The notes beneath the pieces are model-generated. The model was not told the DNA's origin. It did not search any database and saw only the letters and a program-made list of their open reading frames with translations. Both the position numbers and the translations under genes were made by a program. A stretch of 64,000 nucleotides of DNA from the NCBI RefSeq assembly GCF_002814095.1, contig NZ_CP021913.1, positions 2,762,001 to 2,826,000 of the forward strand. The letters run 5' to 3'. Source of the DNA: Sagittula sp. P11 (GTDB lineage Bacteria > Pseudomonadota > Alphaproteobacteria > Rhodobacterales > Rhodobacteraceae). Positions 1 to 7,077 of the stretch are shown here, one piece after another (positions within the stretch are counted from its first letter, which is position 1; each line of letters begins with the position of its first letter).

Positions 1-1
1 C

Positions 2-433
2 GCGGTGATCGCCGACTTCATGGCAGGCTCGATCGAATGGCTGACGCCGGACAACGACGAGGACCACTGGGACGTGATCGAGGGGCAGGGCAGCCTGTTC
101 CACGTCTCCTTCTCGGGGGTGACGCTGGCGCTGATCCACGGCGGCCAGCCCGACGCGCTGATCCTCTGCCACGAGCCGACCCGCACGCACATGCGCGGCC
201 TGCCGGGCTATGCGCTGCCGACGCTGGAACAGGTGCGTGACGCGGCGCTGTCGATGGCGCACGTGGCCAACCCGGACTGCAAGGTGGTGGGCGTGTCGAT
301 CAACACCCAGCACATGGGCGAAGAGGAGGCCGCGCGCTACTGCGAGGAGACCGAGGCGCGCCTGGGCCTGCCCACGGTGGACCCGTTCCGCCACGGCGCC
401 GACCGTCTGGCGCAGGCCCTGGCGGCGGTCTGA
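2..433 (+). CDS. dgcN: DgcN-type N-acetyltransferase (DUF1611), C-terminal part
   Basis: The gene enters from the left edge; only the last 143 codons are visible and the true start is outside the window. The visible part contains the HEPTRTHMRG and VGVSINTQ motifs of the DUF1611 family C-terminal domain. In marine Proteobacteria, DUF1611 proteins paired with an enolase-superfamily epimerase have been described as DgcN, which N-acetylates D-glutamate before DgcA inverts its configuration. The next gene downstream is exactly such an epimerase, which is the main reason for choosing DgcN over a generic DUF1611 label. The N-terminal half cannot be inspected. Family assignment is firm; the D-Glu role is inference from the neighbour. 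Confidence 0.8.
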   Translation, partial: AVIADFMAGSIEWLTPDNDEDHWDVIEGQGSLFHVSFSGVTLALIHGGQPDALILCHEPTRTHMRGLPGYALPTLEQVRDAALSMAHVANPDCKVVGVSINTQHMGEEEAARYCEETEARLGLPTVDPFRHGADRLAQALAAV

Positions 434-438
434 CCCTC

Positions 439-503
439 GGACGGCGGGTGGGCCGGCCTTCGGCCGGACGCTCTTCCTTCGGAAATCGCCCCACCCACCG
501 TCC
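439..503. repeat. Dispersed palindromic intergenic element, copy 1
   Basis: Arms at 439-452 and 490-503 are complementary at 13 of 14 positions (GGACGGCGGGTGGG against CCCACCCACCGTCC) and enclose a second perfect hairpin, CCGGCC-TTC-GGCCGG, at 453-467. The right half closely resembles the element at 18213-18259 (shared CTCTTC, TTCG, TCGCCCC and CCGTCCC blocks). It lies between dgcN and dgcA, so it may act as a transcript-processing or partial termination structure. Confidence 0.6.
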
Positions 504-550
504 CTTCAAGGTCTTCCGTCCCGGCGCCGGACTGGTGTCCCGGACGGAGA

Positions 551-574
551 CGAGTATTTTCAAAGCGAAGAAAC
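551..574 (+). repeat. Short intergenic motif AGTATTT-n-CAAAG, copy 1
   Basis: The stretch CGAGTATTTTCAAAGCGAAG lies just upstream of the dgcA ribosome binding site. A near copy (GAGTATTTGCAAAGCAGAG) occurs at 47770, and related GGTATTT...CCAAGATGAAG forms at 11331 and, on the other strand, 29794. All four are intergenic. Function unknown. Confidence 0.5.
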
Positions 575-586
575 GGGGGAGTGCCC

Positions 587-1549
587 ATGATCGAGGTCAG
601 GCGCGACGTCTTCCGCCTTGCGGAAGCCTTTACCATCAGCCGCGGATCGCGGACGGAAGCGCAGGTGCTGACGGTTTCGGTCAGCCGGGACGGGATCACC
701 GGGTGGGGCGAATGTGTGCCCTACGCCCGCTACGACGAGACGCTGGACAGCGTGGCCGCGCAGATCGCCGGTCTGCCGGAGGGTATTTCGCGGGCCGACC
801 TTCAGGAGGCGCTGGAGGCCGGGGCGGCGCGGAACGCTGTGGACTGTGCCCTGTGGGACCTCGAGGCGAAGCAGGCGGGCAAGCGGGCCTGGGAACTGGC
901 CGGACTTGCGGCGCCGCGGCCCGAGATCACCGCCTACACGCTGTCGCTGGATGCGCCGGAGCGGATGGAGGCCTCGGCCCGCAAGCACGCGCACCGGCCG
1001 CTTCTGAAGATCAAGCTGGGGACGCCCGACGACATGCCGCGGCTCGAGGCCGTGCGGCGCGGTGCGCCGGGGGCCCGGATCATCGTCGACGCCAACGAGG
1101 GCTGGAGCGCGGAGGTGTATTCGGACCTTGCGCCGCACCTGGTGCGTCTTGGTGTGGCGCTGGTGGAGCAGCCGCTGCCGGCCGGTCAGGACGAGGCGCT
1201 GATCGGGCTGGAGCGCCCCGTGCCGCTGTGTGCCGACGAGAGCTGCCATGACAGGGCGTCGCTGCCGGCGCTGAAGGGCAAGTACGACGTGGTCAACATC
1301 AAGCTCGACAAGACCGGCGGGCTGACCGAGGCGCTGGCGCTGCGGGACGCGGCGCTGGCCGGCGGCTACGGGATCATGGTCGGTTGCATGGTCGGATCGT
1401 CCCTGGCGATGGCGCCTGCCGTGCTGGTGGCGCAGGGGGCGGATGTGGTCGACCTCGACGGGCCGCTGCTGCTGGCCGAGGACCGCGATCCGCCGCTGAC
1501 CTACGATGAGGCCGGTGTGCACCCGTCCGATGCGGCCCTCTGGGGCTGA
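587..1549 (+). CDS. dgcA: N-acetyl-D-glutamate racemase / dipeptide epimerase-like enolase-superfamily enzyme
   Basis: The 320-residue product has the full active-site set of the L-Ala-D/L-Glu epimerase branch of the enolase superfamily: the KxK base pair (K141, K143), metal ligands D168 (VDANEGW), E194 (VEQPLP) and D217 (CADES), and the opposite-face lysine K239 (NIKLDKTGG). An ATG at 587 is preferred to GTG at 581 because GGGGGAG sits at the right spacing before it. Lying directly after a DUF1611 gene, it matches DgcA, which interconverts N-acetyl-D- and L-glutamate (known for the family in marine bacteria). A role as a murein dipeptide epimerase is the main alternative. Confidence 0.85.
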   Translation: MIEVRRDVFRLAEAFTISRGSRTEAQVLTVSVSRDGITGWGECVPYARYDETLDSVAAQIAGLPEGISRADLQEALEAGAARNAVDCALWDLEAKQAGKRAWELAGLAAPRPEITAYTLSLDAPERMEASARKHAHRPLLKIKLGTPDDMPRLEAVRRGAPGARIIVDANEGWSAEVYSDLAPHLVRLGVALVEQPLPAGQDEALIGLERPVPLCADESCHDRASLPALKGKYDVVNIKLDKTGGLTEALALRDAALAGGYGIMVGCMVGSSLAMAPAVLVAQGADVVDLDGPLLLAEDRDPPLTYDEAGVHPSDAALWG

Positions 1550-1639
1550 CATGAGCCGCGAGGGACACTGGCCGGCTGTTCGGGGCAGGCTTTGCACGCT
1601 GAGTCACGGCGCGGTGCGTGAGTCCAGCAAGGTGTGGCC

Positions 1640-2236
1640 ATGACCGGCCCCCTCCGGGACATGAGGTGGGAGGTGCTGGAAACCTGCCTCCTGTCGGACA
1701 ACTGGGCGCGGCTCACGACGTCCCGGCTGCGGGTGACGATGAGCGACGGCACAGTGCAGGAGCAGTGGCGCGAGGCCTACGACCGTGGGGACGGTGCCTG
1801 CATCCTGCCCTTCGATCCCGAGCGCGGCCACGTCCTGCTGGGTCGCCAGTTCCGCTGGCCCGCGGCCTATAACGGCGACGATCCCTTTCTCGTGGAGGCG
1901 GCCGCCGGGCTGCTGGACGACGACGCGCCGGAGGACCGCATCCGTGCCGAGGCGCAGGAGGAGCTGGGACTGGCGCTCGACACGCCCCGTTTTCTCTTCT
2001 CGCTCTACATGTCGCCGGGATCGGTGACGGAGCGGCTACATTTCTTCACCGCCACCTATGGCGCCGCCGATGCGCAGGCGCGCCTGGGCGGGCTCCGGGA
2101 CGAGGGTGAGGAAATCGAAATAATGGATATCCCCCTGAAGGAGGCCTTGACCATGGTCGAAGATGGCACCATCCGGGATGCGAAAACCGTGATCCTGCTG
2201 CAATACGCGGCGCTGCACCTGATGCCGGAGGACTGA
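1640..2236 (+). CDS. NUDIX hydrolase, GDP-mannose pyrophosphatase (NudK)-like
   Basis: The protein has 198 residues if started at ATG 1640, which has AAGG at good spacing; an in-frame GTG lies at 1634. The NUDIX box runs from G90 to about L111 and has the NudK-type form GLLDDDAPED...EAQEELG, with metal-binding E104, E107 and E108; the first conserved Glu of the box is Ala here, as judged against E. coli NudK from memory. These enzymes hydrolyse nucleoside diphosphate linked compounds in the cytoplasm; the substrate is not readable from the sequence. It lies 90 bp after dgcA and only 3 bp before the transaminase gene, so it probably shares their transcript. Confidence 0.8.
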   Translation: MTGPLRDMRWEVLETCLLSDNWARLTTSRLRVTMSDGTVQEQWREAYDRGDGACILPFDPERGHVLLGRQFRWPAAYNGDDPFLVEAAAGLLDDDAPEDRIRAEAQEELGLALDTPRFLFSLYMSPGSVTERLHFFTATYGAADAQARLGGLRDEGEEIEIMDIPLKEALTMVEDGTIRDAKTVILLQYAALHLMPED

Positions 2237-2239
2237 CCC

Positions 2240-3103
2240 ATGACCCGCACCGTCTACGTGAACGGAGAGTTCCTGCCGGAGACCGAAGCCAAGGTCTCCA
2301 TCTTCGACCGGGCCTTCCTGATGGCCGACGGCGTGTACGAGGTGACCTCCGTGCTCGACGGCAAGCTGATCGATTTCGACGGCCACGCGGTGCGGCTCGA
2401 GCGGTCGCTGAACGAGCTGGACATGCGCTCTCCGGTGACGAAGGAGCAGCTCCTGGAAATCCACCGCGAGCTGGTGGAGATGAACGGGATCGAGGAGGGG
2501 CTGGTGTACCTCCAGATCACCCGCGGCGCGCCGGGCGACCGGGACTTCGTCTTCCCCGATCCGGAGACGACGGAGCCGACCATCGTGCTGTTCACCCAGA
2601 ACAAGCCGGGGCTTGCGGACAGCCCGGCGGCGAAGAAAGGGATGAAGATCATCTCGATCGAGGATCAGCGCTGGGGCCGCCGCGACATCAAGACGGTACA
2701 ACTGCTCTACCCGTCCATGGGCAAGATGATGGCGAAGAAGGCCGGGGCGGACGACGCGTGGATGGTGATGGACGGCTACGTGACCGAGGGCACCTCGAAC
2801 AACGCCTATTACATCAAGGGCAACACCATCGTGACCCGCGCGCTGAGCAACGACATCCTGCACGGGATTACCCGCGCGGCGGTGCTGCGCTTTGCGGCAG
2901 AGGCGCAGATGCAGGTCGAGGAGCGCAACTTCACCATCGAGGAGGCGCAGAAGGCGGACGAGGCATTCATCACCTCGGCGTCGGCCTTCGTGATGCCGGT
3001 GGTGGAGATCGACGGTGTTCCGCTGGGCGACGGCCGGCCCGGTCCGAAAGCCACGCGCCTGCGGGAGATCTACCTGGAGGAAAGCCGCAAGGTCGCGGTC
3101 TGA
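2240..3103 (+). CDS. dat: D-amino-acid transaminase (fold-type IV PLP enzyme)
   Basis: The 287-residue protein is a class-IV aminotransferase of the D-alanine transaminase type: K151 in RRDIKTVQLL is the Schiff-base lysine, E183 in VTEGTSNN contacts the PLP ring nitrogen, and the N-terminal FDRAFLMADGVYEV block is typical. It exchanges amino groups between D-amino acids and 2-oxoglutarate, giving D-glutamate. Branched-chain (L) aminotransferases share the fold, but the length, the DIK and TEGTSNN blocks and the adjacent D-Glu genes favour the D-specific form. Its ATG is 3 bp after the NUDIX stop. Its stop codon abuts the stop of the convergent flavoprotein gene with no spacer. Confidence 0.85.
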   Translation: MTRTVYVNGEFLPETEAKVSIFDRAFLMADGVYEVTSVLDGKLIDFDGHAVRLERSLNELDMRSPVTKEQLLEIHRELVEMNGIEEGLVYLQITRGAPGDRDFVFPDPETTEPTIVLFTQNKPGLADSPAAKKGMKIISIEDQRWGRRDIKTVQLLYPSMGKMMAKKAGADDAWMVMDGYVTEGTSNNAYYIKGNTIVTRALSNDILHGITRAAVLRFAAEAQMQVEERNFTIEEAQKADEAFITSASAFVMPVVEIDGVPLGDGRPGPKATRLREIYLEESRKVAV

Positions 3104-4306
3104 TCACCCTTTGGCATAGGCCGCTGCGTGGCGCCCGGCCCAGAGGCCGGTGGCCAGGCAGGCGGTCAGGAGGTAGCCGCCGGTCGGCGCTTCCCAGTCC
3201 AGCATCTCCCCGGCGCAGAACGTGCCGGGGATTTTTCGTATCATCAGCCCGGCGTCGAGCGCGTCGAACTTCACGCCGCCGGCGGTGGAGATCGCCTCGT
3301 CCATGGGGCGCAGCCCGGCGTGGCGGATCGGAAGCGCCTTTGCCAGCGACGCCAGCGCCTGTGGGTTGTCCGGCAGGGGGCGCGCCATTTCCATCAGCAA
3401 TCCGAGTGCCGCGGGCGGCAGGCGGAGCGCCTTGCGCAGGGCATTCGACAGACTCTGCTTGCCGCGCGGGCGGGACAGCCGTTGCGTCACCGCCTCGGCG
3501 GTCACGTCCGGCAGCAGGTCCACGGTCAGCGGGTGCCCGTCACGCAGCGCCGGGGTCAGCGGGTAGAGGCCGCCACCTTCCAGCCCTCGGCGGGAGATGA
3601 CGGCCTCGCCGCGGTTTTCCAGCGGGCCAGCGCGGAAAATGACGTTCTTCAGCGGCGCGCCGAAGTGGCGGTCCATGTGGTTCGACCAATCGACCTGAAG
3701 TCCTGCGTTCGACGGGGCGAAGGGGGCGATGTCCATGCCCTCGGCCCGCAGGACGTCGGCCCAGGCGCCGTCCGATCCGAGCCGCGCCCAGCTGGCGCCG
3801 CCGAGGGCGAGAACCGTGGCTGCGGGGCGCAGCGTGTGCGTGCCGTCGGGCGTGTCGAAGCGGGGTGCGCCGCCCTCCCAGCCCTTCCAGCGCCAGCGGG
3901 TGTGGCGGACCAGCCCCATGCCGTCGAGCCGCGCCAGCCAAGCCCGGAGCAGTGGCGAGGCCTTCATGGCATTCGGAAAGAGCCGCCCGGTGGAGCCGGT
4001 GAAGCACGGCTGGCCCAACCCTTCGGCCCAGCCGCGCACCTCCTCAGGGCCGAAGGCCGTCAGCATCGGTTCCAGCAGCGGCGCGCGGTCGCCGTAGGCT
4101 TTCAGGAACGTTTCGAACGGCTCCATCTTCGTCAGGTTCAGCCCGGATTTGCCCGCCATCAGGAACTTGCGCGCGGCAGAGGGTTTGGCCTCCGCCAGCG
4201 TCACCGGCACACCGGCGGACAGCAGCGCATCGGCGGCCATCAGGCCCGCGGGGCCGCCGCCGATGACCAGCGCGAAGCGGTCCGGGGAAGGGGGCAGGGT
4301 TGTCAT
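3104..4306 (-). CDS. BaiN/HI0933-like FAD-dependent oxidoreductase (TIGR03862-type)
   Basis: The 400-residue flavoprotein starts with a Rossmann dinucleotide motif, VIGGGPAGLMAA, at residues 14-25, with the acidic strand end at E39. The block AGKSGLNLT near residue 51 and a C-terminal TAGGVKFDALD and CAGEMLDWEAPTGGY region are the hallmarks of the HI0933/BaiN flavoproteins. The best fit is the TIGR03862 subgroup, which is widespread and without an established physiological substrate. Membership of the family is seen in the sequence; no function can be given from context because it is transcribed alone, opposite to its neighbours. Confidence 0.85.
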   Translation of the reverse strand: MTTLPPSPDRFALVIGGGPAGLMAADALLSAGVPVTLAEAKPSAARKFLMAGKSGLNLTKMEPFETFLKAYGDRAPLLEPMLTAFGPEEVRGWAEGLGQPCFTGSTGRLFPNAMKASPLLRAWLARLDGMGLVRHTRWRWKGWEGGAPRFDTPDGTHTLRPAATVLALGGASWARLGSDGAWADVLRAEGMDIAPFAPSNAGLQVDWSNHMDRHFGAPLKNVIFRAGPLENRGEAVISRRGLEGGGLYPLTPALRDGHPLTVDLLPDVTAEAVTQRLSRPRGKQSLSNALRKALRLPPAALGLLMEMARPLPDNPQALASLAKALPIRHAGLRPMDEAISTAGGVKFDALDAGLMIRKIPGTFCAGEMLDWEAPTGGYLLTACLATGLWAGRHAAAYAKG

Positions 4307-4404
4307 GACCTCTCCTTACCCGCGGCGTGCGGGGCGCGACAGGGGGCTTGCACGCTTGATCCCGGCACCCTTCCGGCCAGATGGTCCCGGTGAAAGGAGC
4401 CGCC

Positions 4405-4698
4405 ATGGCCGATCCGATCTGTCCGCTCTGCCTGCGTCCGATCCCGTCGGAGGCAAAGCAGAGCCTTCACCACCTGGTCCCGAAGCTGAAAGGCGGCAAG
4501 GGCGGGCCGACGGTGCTGCTCCACCAGATCTGTCACTCGGAGATCCACGCCCGGTTCACCGAGCCGGAACTGGCGCGCGACCTCTCGACCGTGGGCAAGC
4601 TGCGCGCCCATCCGGACATGCAGCGTTTCCTGGACTGGGTGGCCAAGCGCCCGCCCGCATTTCACAGCCGTTCGGCCGTGGGGCGGCGAAAGCGGTGA
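4405..4698 (+). CDS. Small HNH endonuclease-fold protein
   Basis: The 97-residue protein carries a zinc-binding pair CPLC (C6, C9), a histidine pair at 22-23 (LHHLVPK) and a second cluster HQICHSEIH at 40-48, the order expected for an HNH/beta-beta-alpha-metal nuclease fold. ATG 4405 is chosen over ATG 4381 because AAGGAG ends 5 bp before it. Such single-domain proteins are common in alphaproteobacterial chromosomes and are not necessarily mobile. No inteins, introns or methylases surround it, so a homing or restriction role has no support; its substrate is unknown. Confidence 0.7.
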   Translation: MADPICPLCLRPIPSEAKQSLHHLVPKLKGGKGGPTVLLHQICHSEIHARFTEPELARDLSTVGKLRAHPDMQRFLDWVAKRPPAFHSRSAVGRRKR

Positions 4699-4760
4699 TC
4701 TTGCGCGATGCGGGGTCAGCGGCTACCCCTTCGACCGGACGGCAGCAAGGGGACGGGGCC

Positions 4761-5147
4761 ATGCACATCTATCCCATCCGGGTCTACTACGAAGACACCG
4801 ACATGGCGGGGATCGTCTATCACGCCAACTACCTCAAGTATATCGAACGGGCCCGGTCCGACTGGGTGCGCGAGCAGGGGCTCGACCAGAACGCCATGCG
4901 CGAGAAGGACGGCATCGTCTTCGTGGTCCGCCGGATCGAGGCCGACTACCTCGCCACCGCCAAGTTCGACGACCGGCTGGAGGTGCGCACCTTCGTGCGG
5001 AGCATCACCGGCGTCCGGCTCGTGATGGCGCAGGAGGTGCTGCGCGGCGAAGTCCCCGTCTTCCGGGCAGAGGTGACGGCGGTCTGCGTGACATCGGACG
5101 GCCACCCGGTGCGCCTGCCCGCGGCGCTGCGGCTCAAGGTGCACTGA
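4761..5147 (+). CDS. ybgC: Tol-Pal-associated acyl-CoA thioesterase YbgC
   Basis: The 128-residue hotdog-fold 4HBT protein shows the YbgC signature YYEDTDMAGIVYHANYL, with the catalytic Asp at D14 and His at H21. YbgC enzymes hydrolyse acyl-CoA or acyl-ACP thioesters in the cytoplasm and are classically the first gene of tol-pal operons. Here ybgC is followed by a reverse-strand gene (5176-5679) before tolQ at 5893, so it cannot share a simple transcript with the rest of the tol genes. GGACGGGG lies just upstream of the ATG. Confidence 0.9.
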   Translation: MHIYPIRVYYEDTDMAGIVYHANYLKYIERARSDWVREQGLDQNAMREKDGIVFVVRRIEADYLATAKFDDRLEVRTFVRSITGVRLVMAQEVLRGEVPVFRAEVTAVCVTSDGHPVRLPAALRLKVH

Positions 5148-5175
5148 CGCGCGCCCCGGCTGCACGCTGGCAAGG

Positions 5176-5679
5176 CTAGTCCGGCAGCCGGTAACGGGAG
5201 CGGAACTCGGCCCCGCCGCCGGTGCGGCTGGTGTGGATGACGATCTTCCACGGCTCGTTGCTGCCGGGGGCGCTTTCGTGCAGCACGACGCGCACGTATC
5301 CCAGCGCATCGGCGGCGATGTGGCCGAAGAGGTAGAGGTTCATCATGAAGCGAGACCGCGCCCCCGAAGGTCCGGGTGACAGCAGCGTCATCTGCTGGTC
5401 CGACGCCTCGGCGATCGTGACGTCCTCGTCGAGCCAGGCGATGGCGGTATCCACCTCGCGCGCCACATGCGCCATGGTGGGGCGGCCGGGTCGGGCTTTC
5501 CGGATGGCATTGGCGCCAAGCTCCGCCGCGAGGGTATAGGCGGACTCGGCCATGAAAAGTTCCGCGTCATGCCGCCCGAGGTGTGTCTCGTAGACTTCGG
5601 CGACATTGCCCAGAACGGCGCGCAAATAGCGCGTGTCGTGACCTTGCCCCTGTATTGCGGCCTGGCTGGTTTCCCTCAT
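5176..5679 (-). CDS. Uncharacterised 167-residue protein between ybgC and tolQ
   Basis: I do not recognise the family with certainty. ATG at 5679 (GGGAGGA at 6 bp) is preferred to the ATG 18 bp upstream. The product is soluble, with no signal peptide or membrane segment. The N-terminal two thirds look helical (AELFMAESAYTLAAELG, REVDTAIAWL) and the C-terminal third has a strand-rich stretch, GYVRVVLHE...WKIVIHTSRTGG. The C-terminal part loosely resembles the small methanogen output domain (MetOD1) annotated in some Rhodobacterales proteins, but that is a weak impression from memory. It breaks the usual ybgC-tolQ linkage by lying antisense between them. Confidence 0.65.
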   Translation of the reverse strand: MRETSQAAIQGQGHDTRYLRAVLGNVAEVYETHLGRHDAELFMAESAYTLAAELGANAIRKARPGRPTMAHVAREVDTAIAWLDEDVTIAEASDQQMTLLSPGPSGARSRFMMNLYLFGHIAADALGYVRVVLHESAPGSNEPWKIVIHTSRTGGGAEFRSRYRLPD

Positions 5680-5892
5680 CGCTTCCTCCCGTGGCAAAAT
5701 ATGCCTCGTTACGCCAGTAATCCGAACAGGCAGACCGCGTAAACGCGATTTTCCGTGAGCGGTGGCAGGGATTCGCGCATGCGCGCCGTGCCGCGGCGCA
5801 GAATCGCCAAACCCGTGGTCAATGGCCTGTATTTCCGTTACATGTGTGGCAAATCAGAGCCCCAACAGGGCCGACAACGAAAGAGCAGGTTC

Positions 5893-6588
5893 ATGGAAGC
5901 AGACACTCTTGCCCTCGCGCAGGGCATAGACTTCTCGTTCTGGGCATTGTTCGCACGCGCGACGCTGACCGTGAAGCTCGTGATGATCATGCTGATCGCC
6001 GCGTCGATCTGGTCGTGGGCAATCATCATCGAGAAGTTCGTCAGCTATCGGTCCGCCCGCCGCGAGGCCTCCAGGTTCGACCGCATGTTCTGGTCCGGAG
6101 AACCGCTGGACGAGCTGTTCGACCAGTTGGGGCCGGAGCCCAAGGGCCGGTCCGAACGCGTGTTTGCCGCCGGCATGATCGAATGGCGCCGCTCGCACCG
6201 CGAGGACGGCGCGCTCATCGCCAACGCGCAAAGCCGGATCGACCGCTCCATGGACGTGGCCATCCAGAAGGAGGCGGACGAGCTGCAGCGCGGGCTGCCT
6301 GTGCTGGCAACGGTCGGCTCCACCTCGCCGTTCATCGGCCTGTTCGGTACGGTCTTCGGGATCATGCACGCCTTCGTCCAGATCGCCGAGACGCAGAACA
6401 CCTCGCTCGTCGTGGTCGCGCCGGGCATCGCCGAGGCGCTGCTGGCCACCGGCCTCGGCCTTCTGGCGGCCATCCCGGCGGTCATCTTCTACAACAAGTT
6501 CTCGGCGGACGCGGACCGCATCGTCGGCAACTACGAAGCCTTCGCGGACGAATTCTCCACCATCCTCTCGCGCCAGCTGGATTCCTGA
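5893..6588 (+). CDS. tolQ: Tol-Pal system inner-membrane proton-channel subunit TolQ
   Basis: The 231-residue MotA/TolQ/ExbB family protein has three membrane segments, near residues 27-48, 135-158 and 168-190, and the conserved family block ATVGSTSPFIGLFGTVFGIM before the second. With TolR it forms the proton-motive-force-driven motor that pulls on TolA during outer-membrane constriction at division. ATG 5893 follows AGAGCAGG. It is the first gene of a six-gene tol-pal run; tolR follows after 3 bp. No convincing promoter was recognised in the 213 bp upstream. Confidence 0.95.
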   Translation: MEADTLALAQGIDFSFWALFARATLTVKLVMIMLIAASIWSWAIIIEKFVSYRSARREASRFDRMFWSGEPLDELFDQLGPEPKGRSERVFAAGMIEWRRSHREDGALIANAQSRIDRSMDVAIQKEADELQRGLPVLATVGSTSPFIGLFGTVFGIMHAFVQIAETQNTSLVVVAPGIAEALLATGLGLLAAIPAVIFYNKFSADADRIVGNYEAFADEFSTILSRQLDS

Positions 6589-6591
6589 TCC

Positions 6592-7065
6592 ATGGGCGCA
6601 GGTGTCATGAAATCCGGGGGCGGTGGCGGCAAGCGGCGGAGACGCGGGCGCCGCAAGTCCGCGCCCATGGCAGAGATCAACGTCACGCCCTTTGTCGACG
6701 TCATGCTCGTGCTGCTCATCATCTTCATGGTCGCGGCGCCGCTCCTGACGGTCGGCGTGCCTGTGGAGCTGCCCAAGACCGCCGCCCAGGCGCTGCCGCA
6801 GGACACGGAGGAGCCGCTGACGGTGACGCTCGCCTCTGACGGCACGGTGCTGATCCAGGCGACCGAAGTGCCGCGGGACGATCTCGTGAACCGCCTGCGC
6901 GCCATTGCGGCGGAACGGTCTGATGACCGCGTCTACCTGCGCGCCGACGGAACAGTCCCCTATGAAAGCGTGGCCCAGATCATGGGTGCGCTCAACGCCG
7001 GTGGCTTCTCGTCCATCGGGCTGGTCACGGACGTGGGTGGTCCGGGGCTCGACGGACAGGACTGA
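6592..7065 (+). CDS. tolR: Tol-Pal system protein TolR
   Basis: The 157-residue protein has a basic glycine-rich N-terminus (GGGGGKRRRRGRRKS), the ExbD/TolR signature INVTPFVDVMLVLLIIFMVAAPLL with the proton-path Asp at the start of the single membrane helix (about residues 35-53), and a periplasmic C-terminal domain. It is the stator partner of TolQ. An alternative ATG five codons in (MKSGG) is possible. The gene is tightly packed, 3 bp after tolQ and 12 bp before tolA. Confidence 0.95.
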   Translation: MGAGVMKSGGGGGKRRRRGRRKSAPMAEINVTPFVDVMLVLLIIFMVAAPLLTVGVPVELPKTAAQALPQDTEEPLTVTLASDGTVLIQATEVPRDDLVNRLRAIAAERSDDRVYLRADGTVPYESVAQIMGALNAGGFSSIGLVTDVGGPGLDGQD

Positions 7066-7077
7066 GGTCAGGCGCCG

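Noticed and set aside
4405-4698. HNH gene as evidence of a mobile intron, intein or restriction system
   Set aside because: No reverse transcriptase, intein splice motifs, methyltransferase or interrupted host gene is adjacent.
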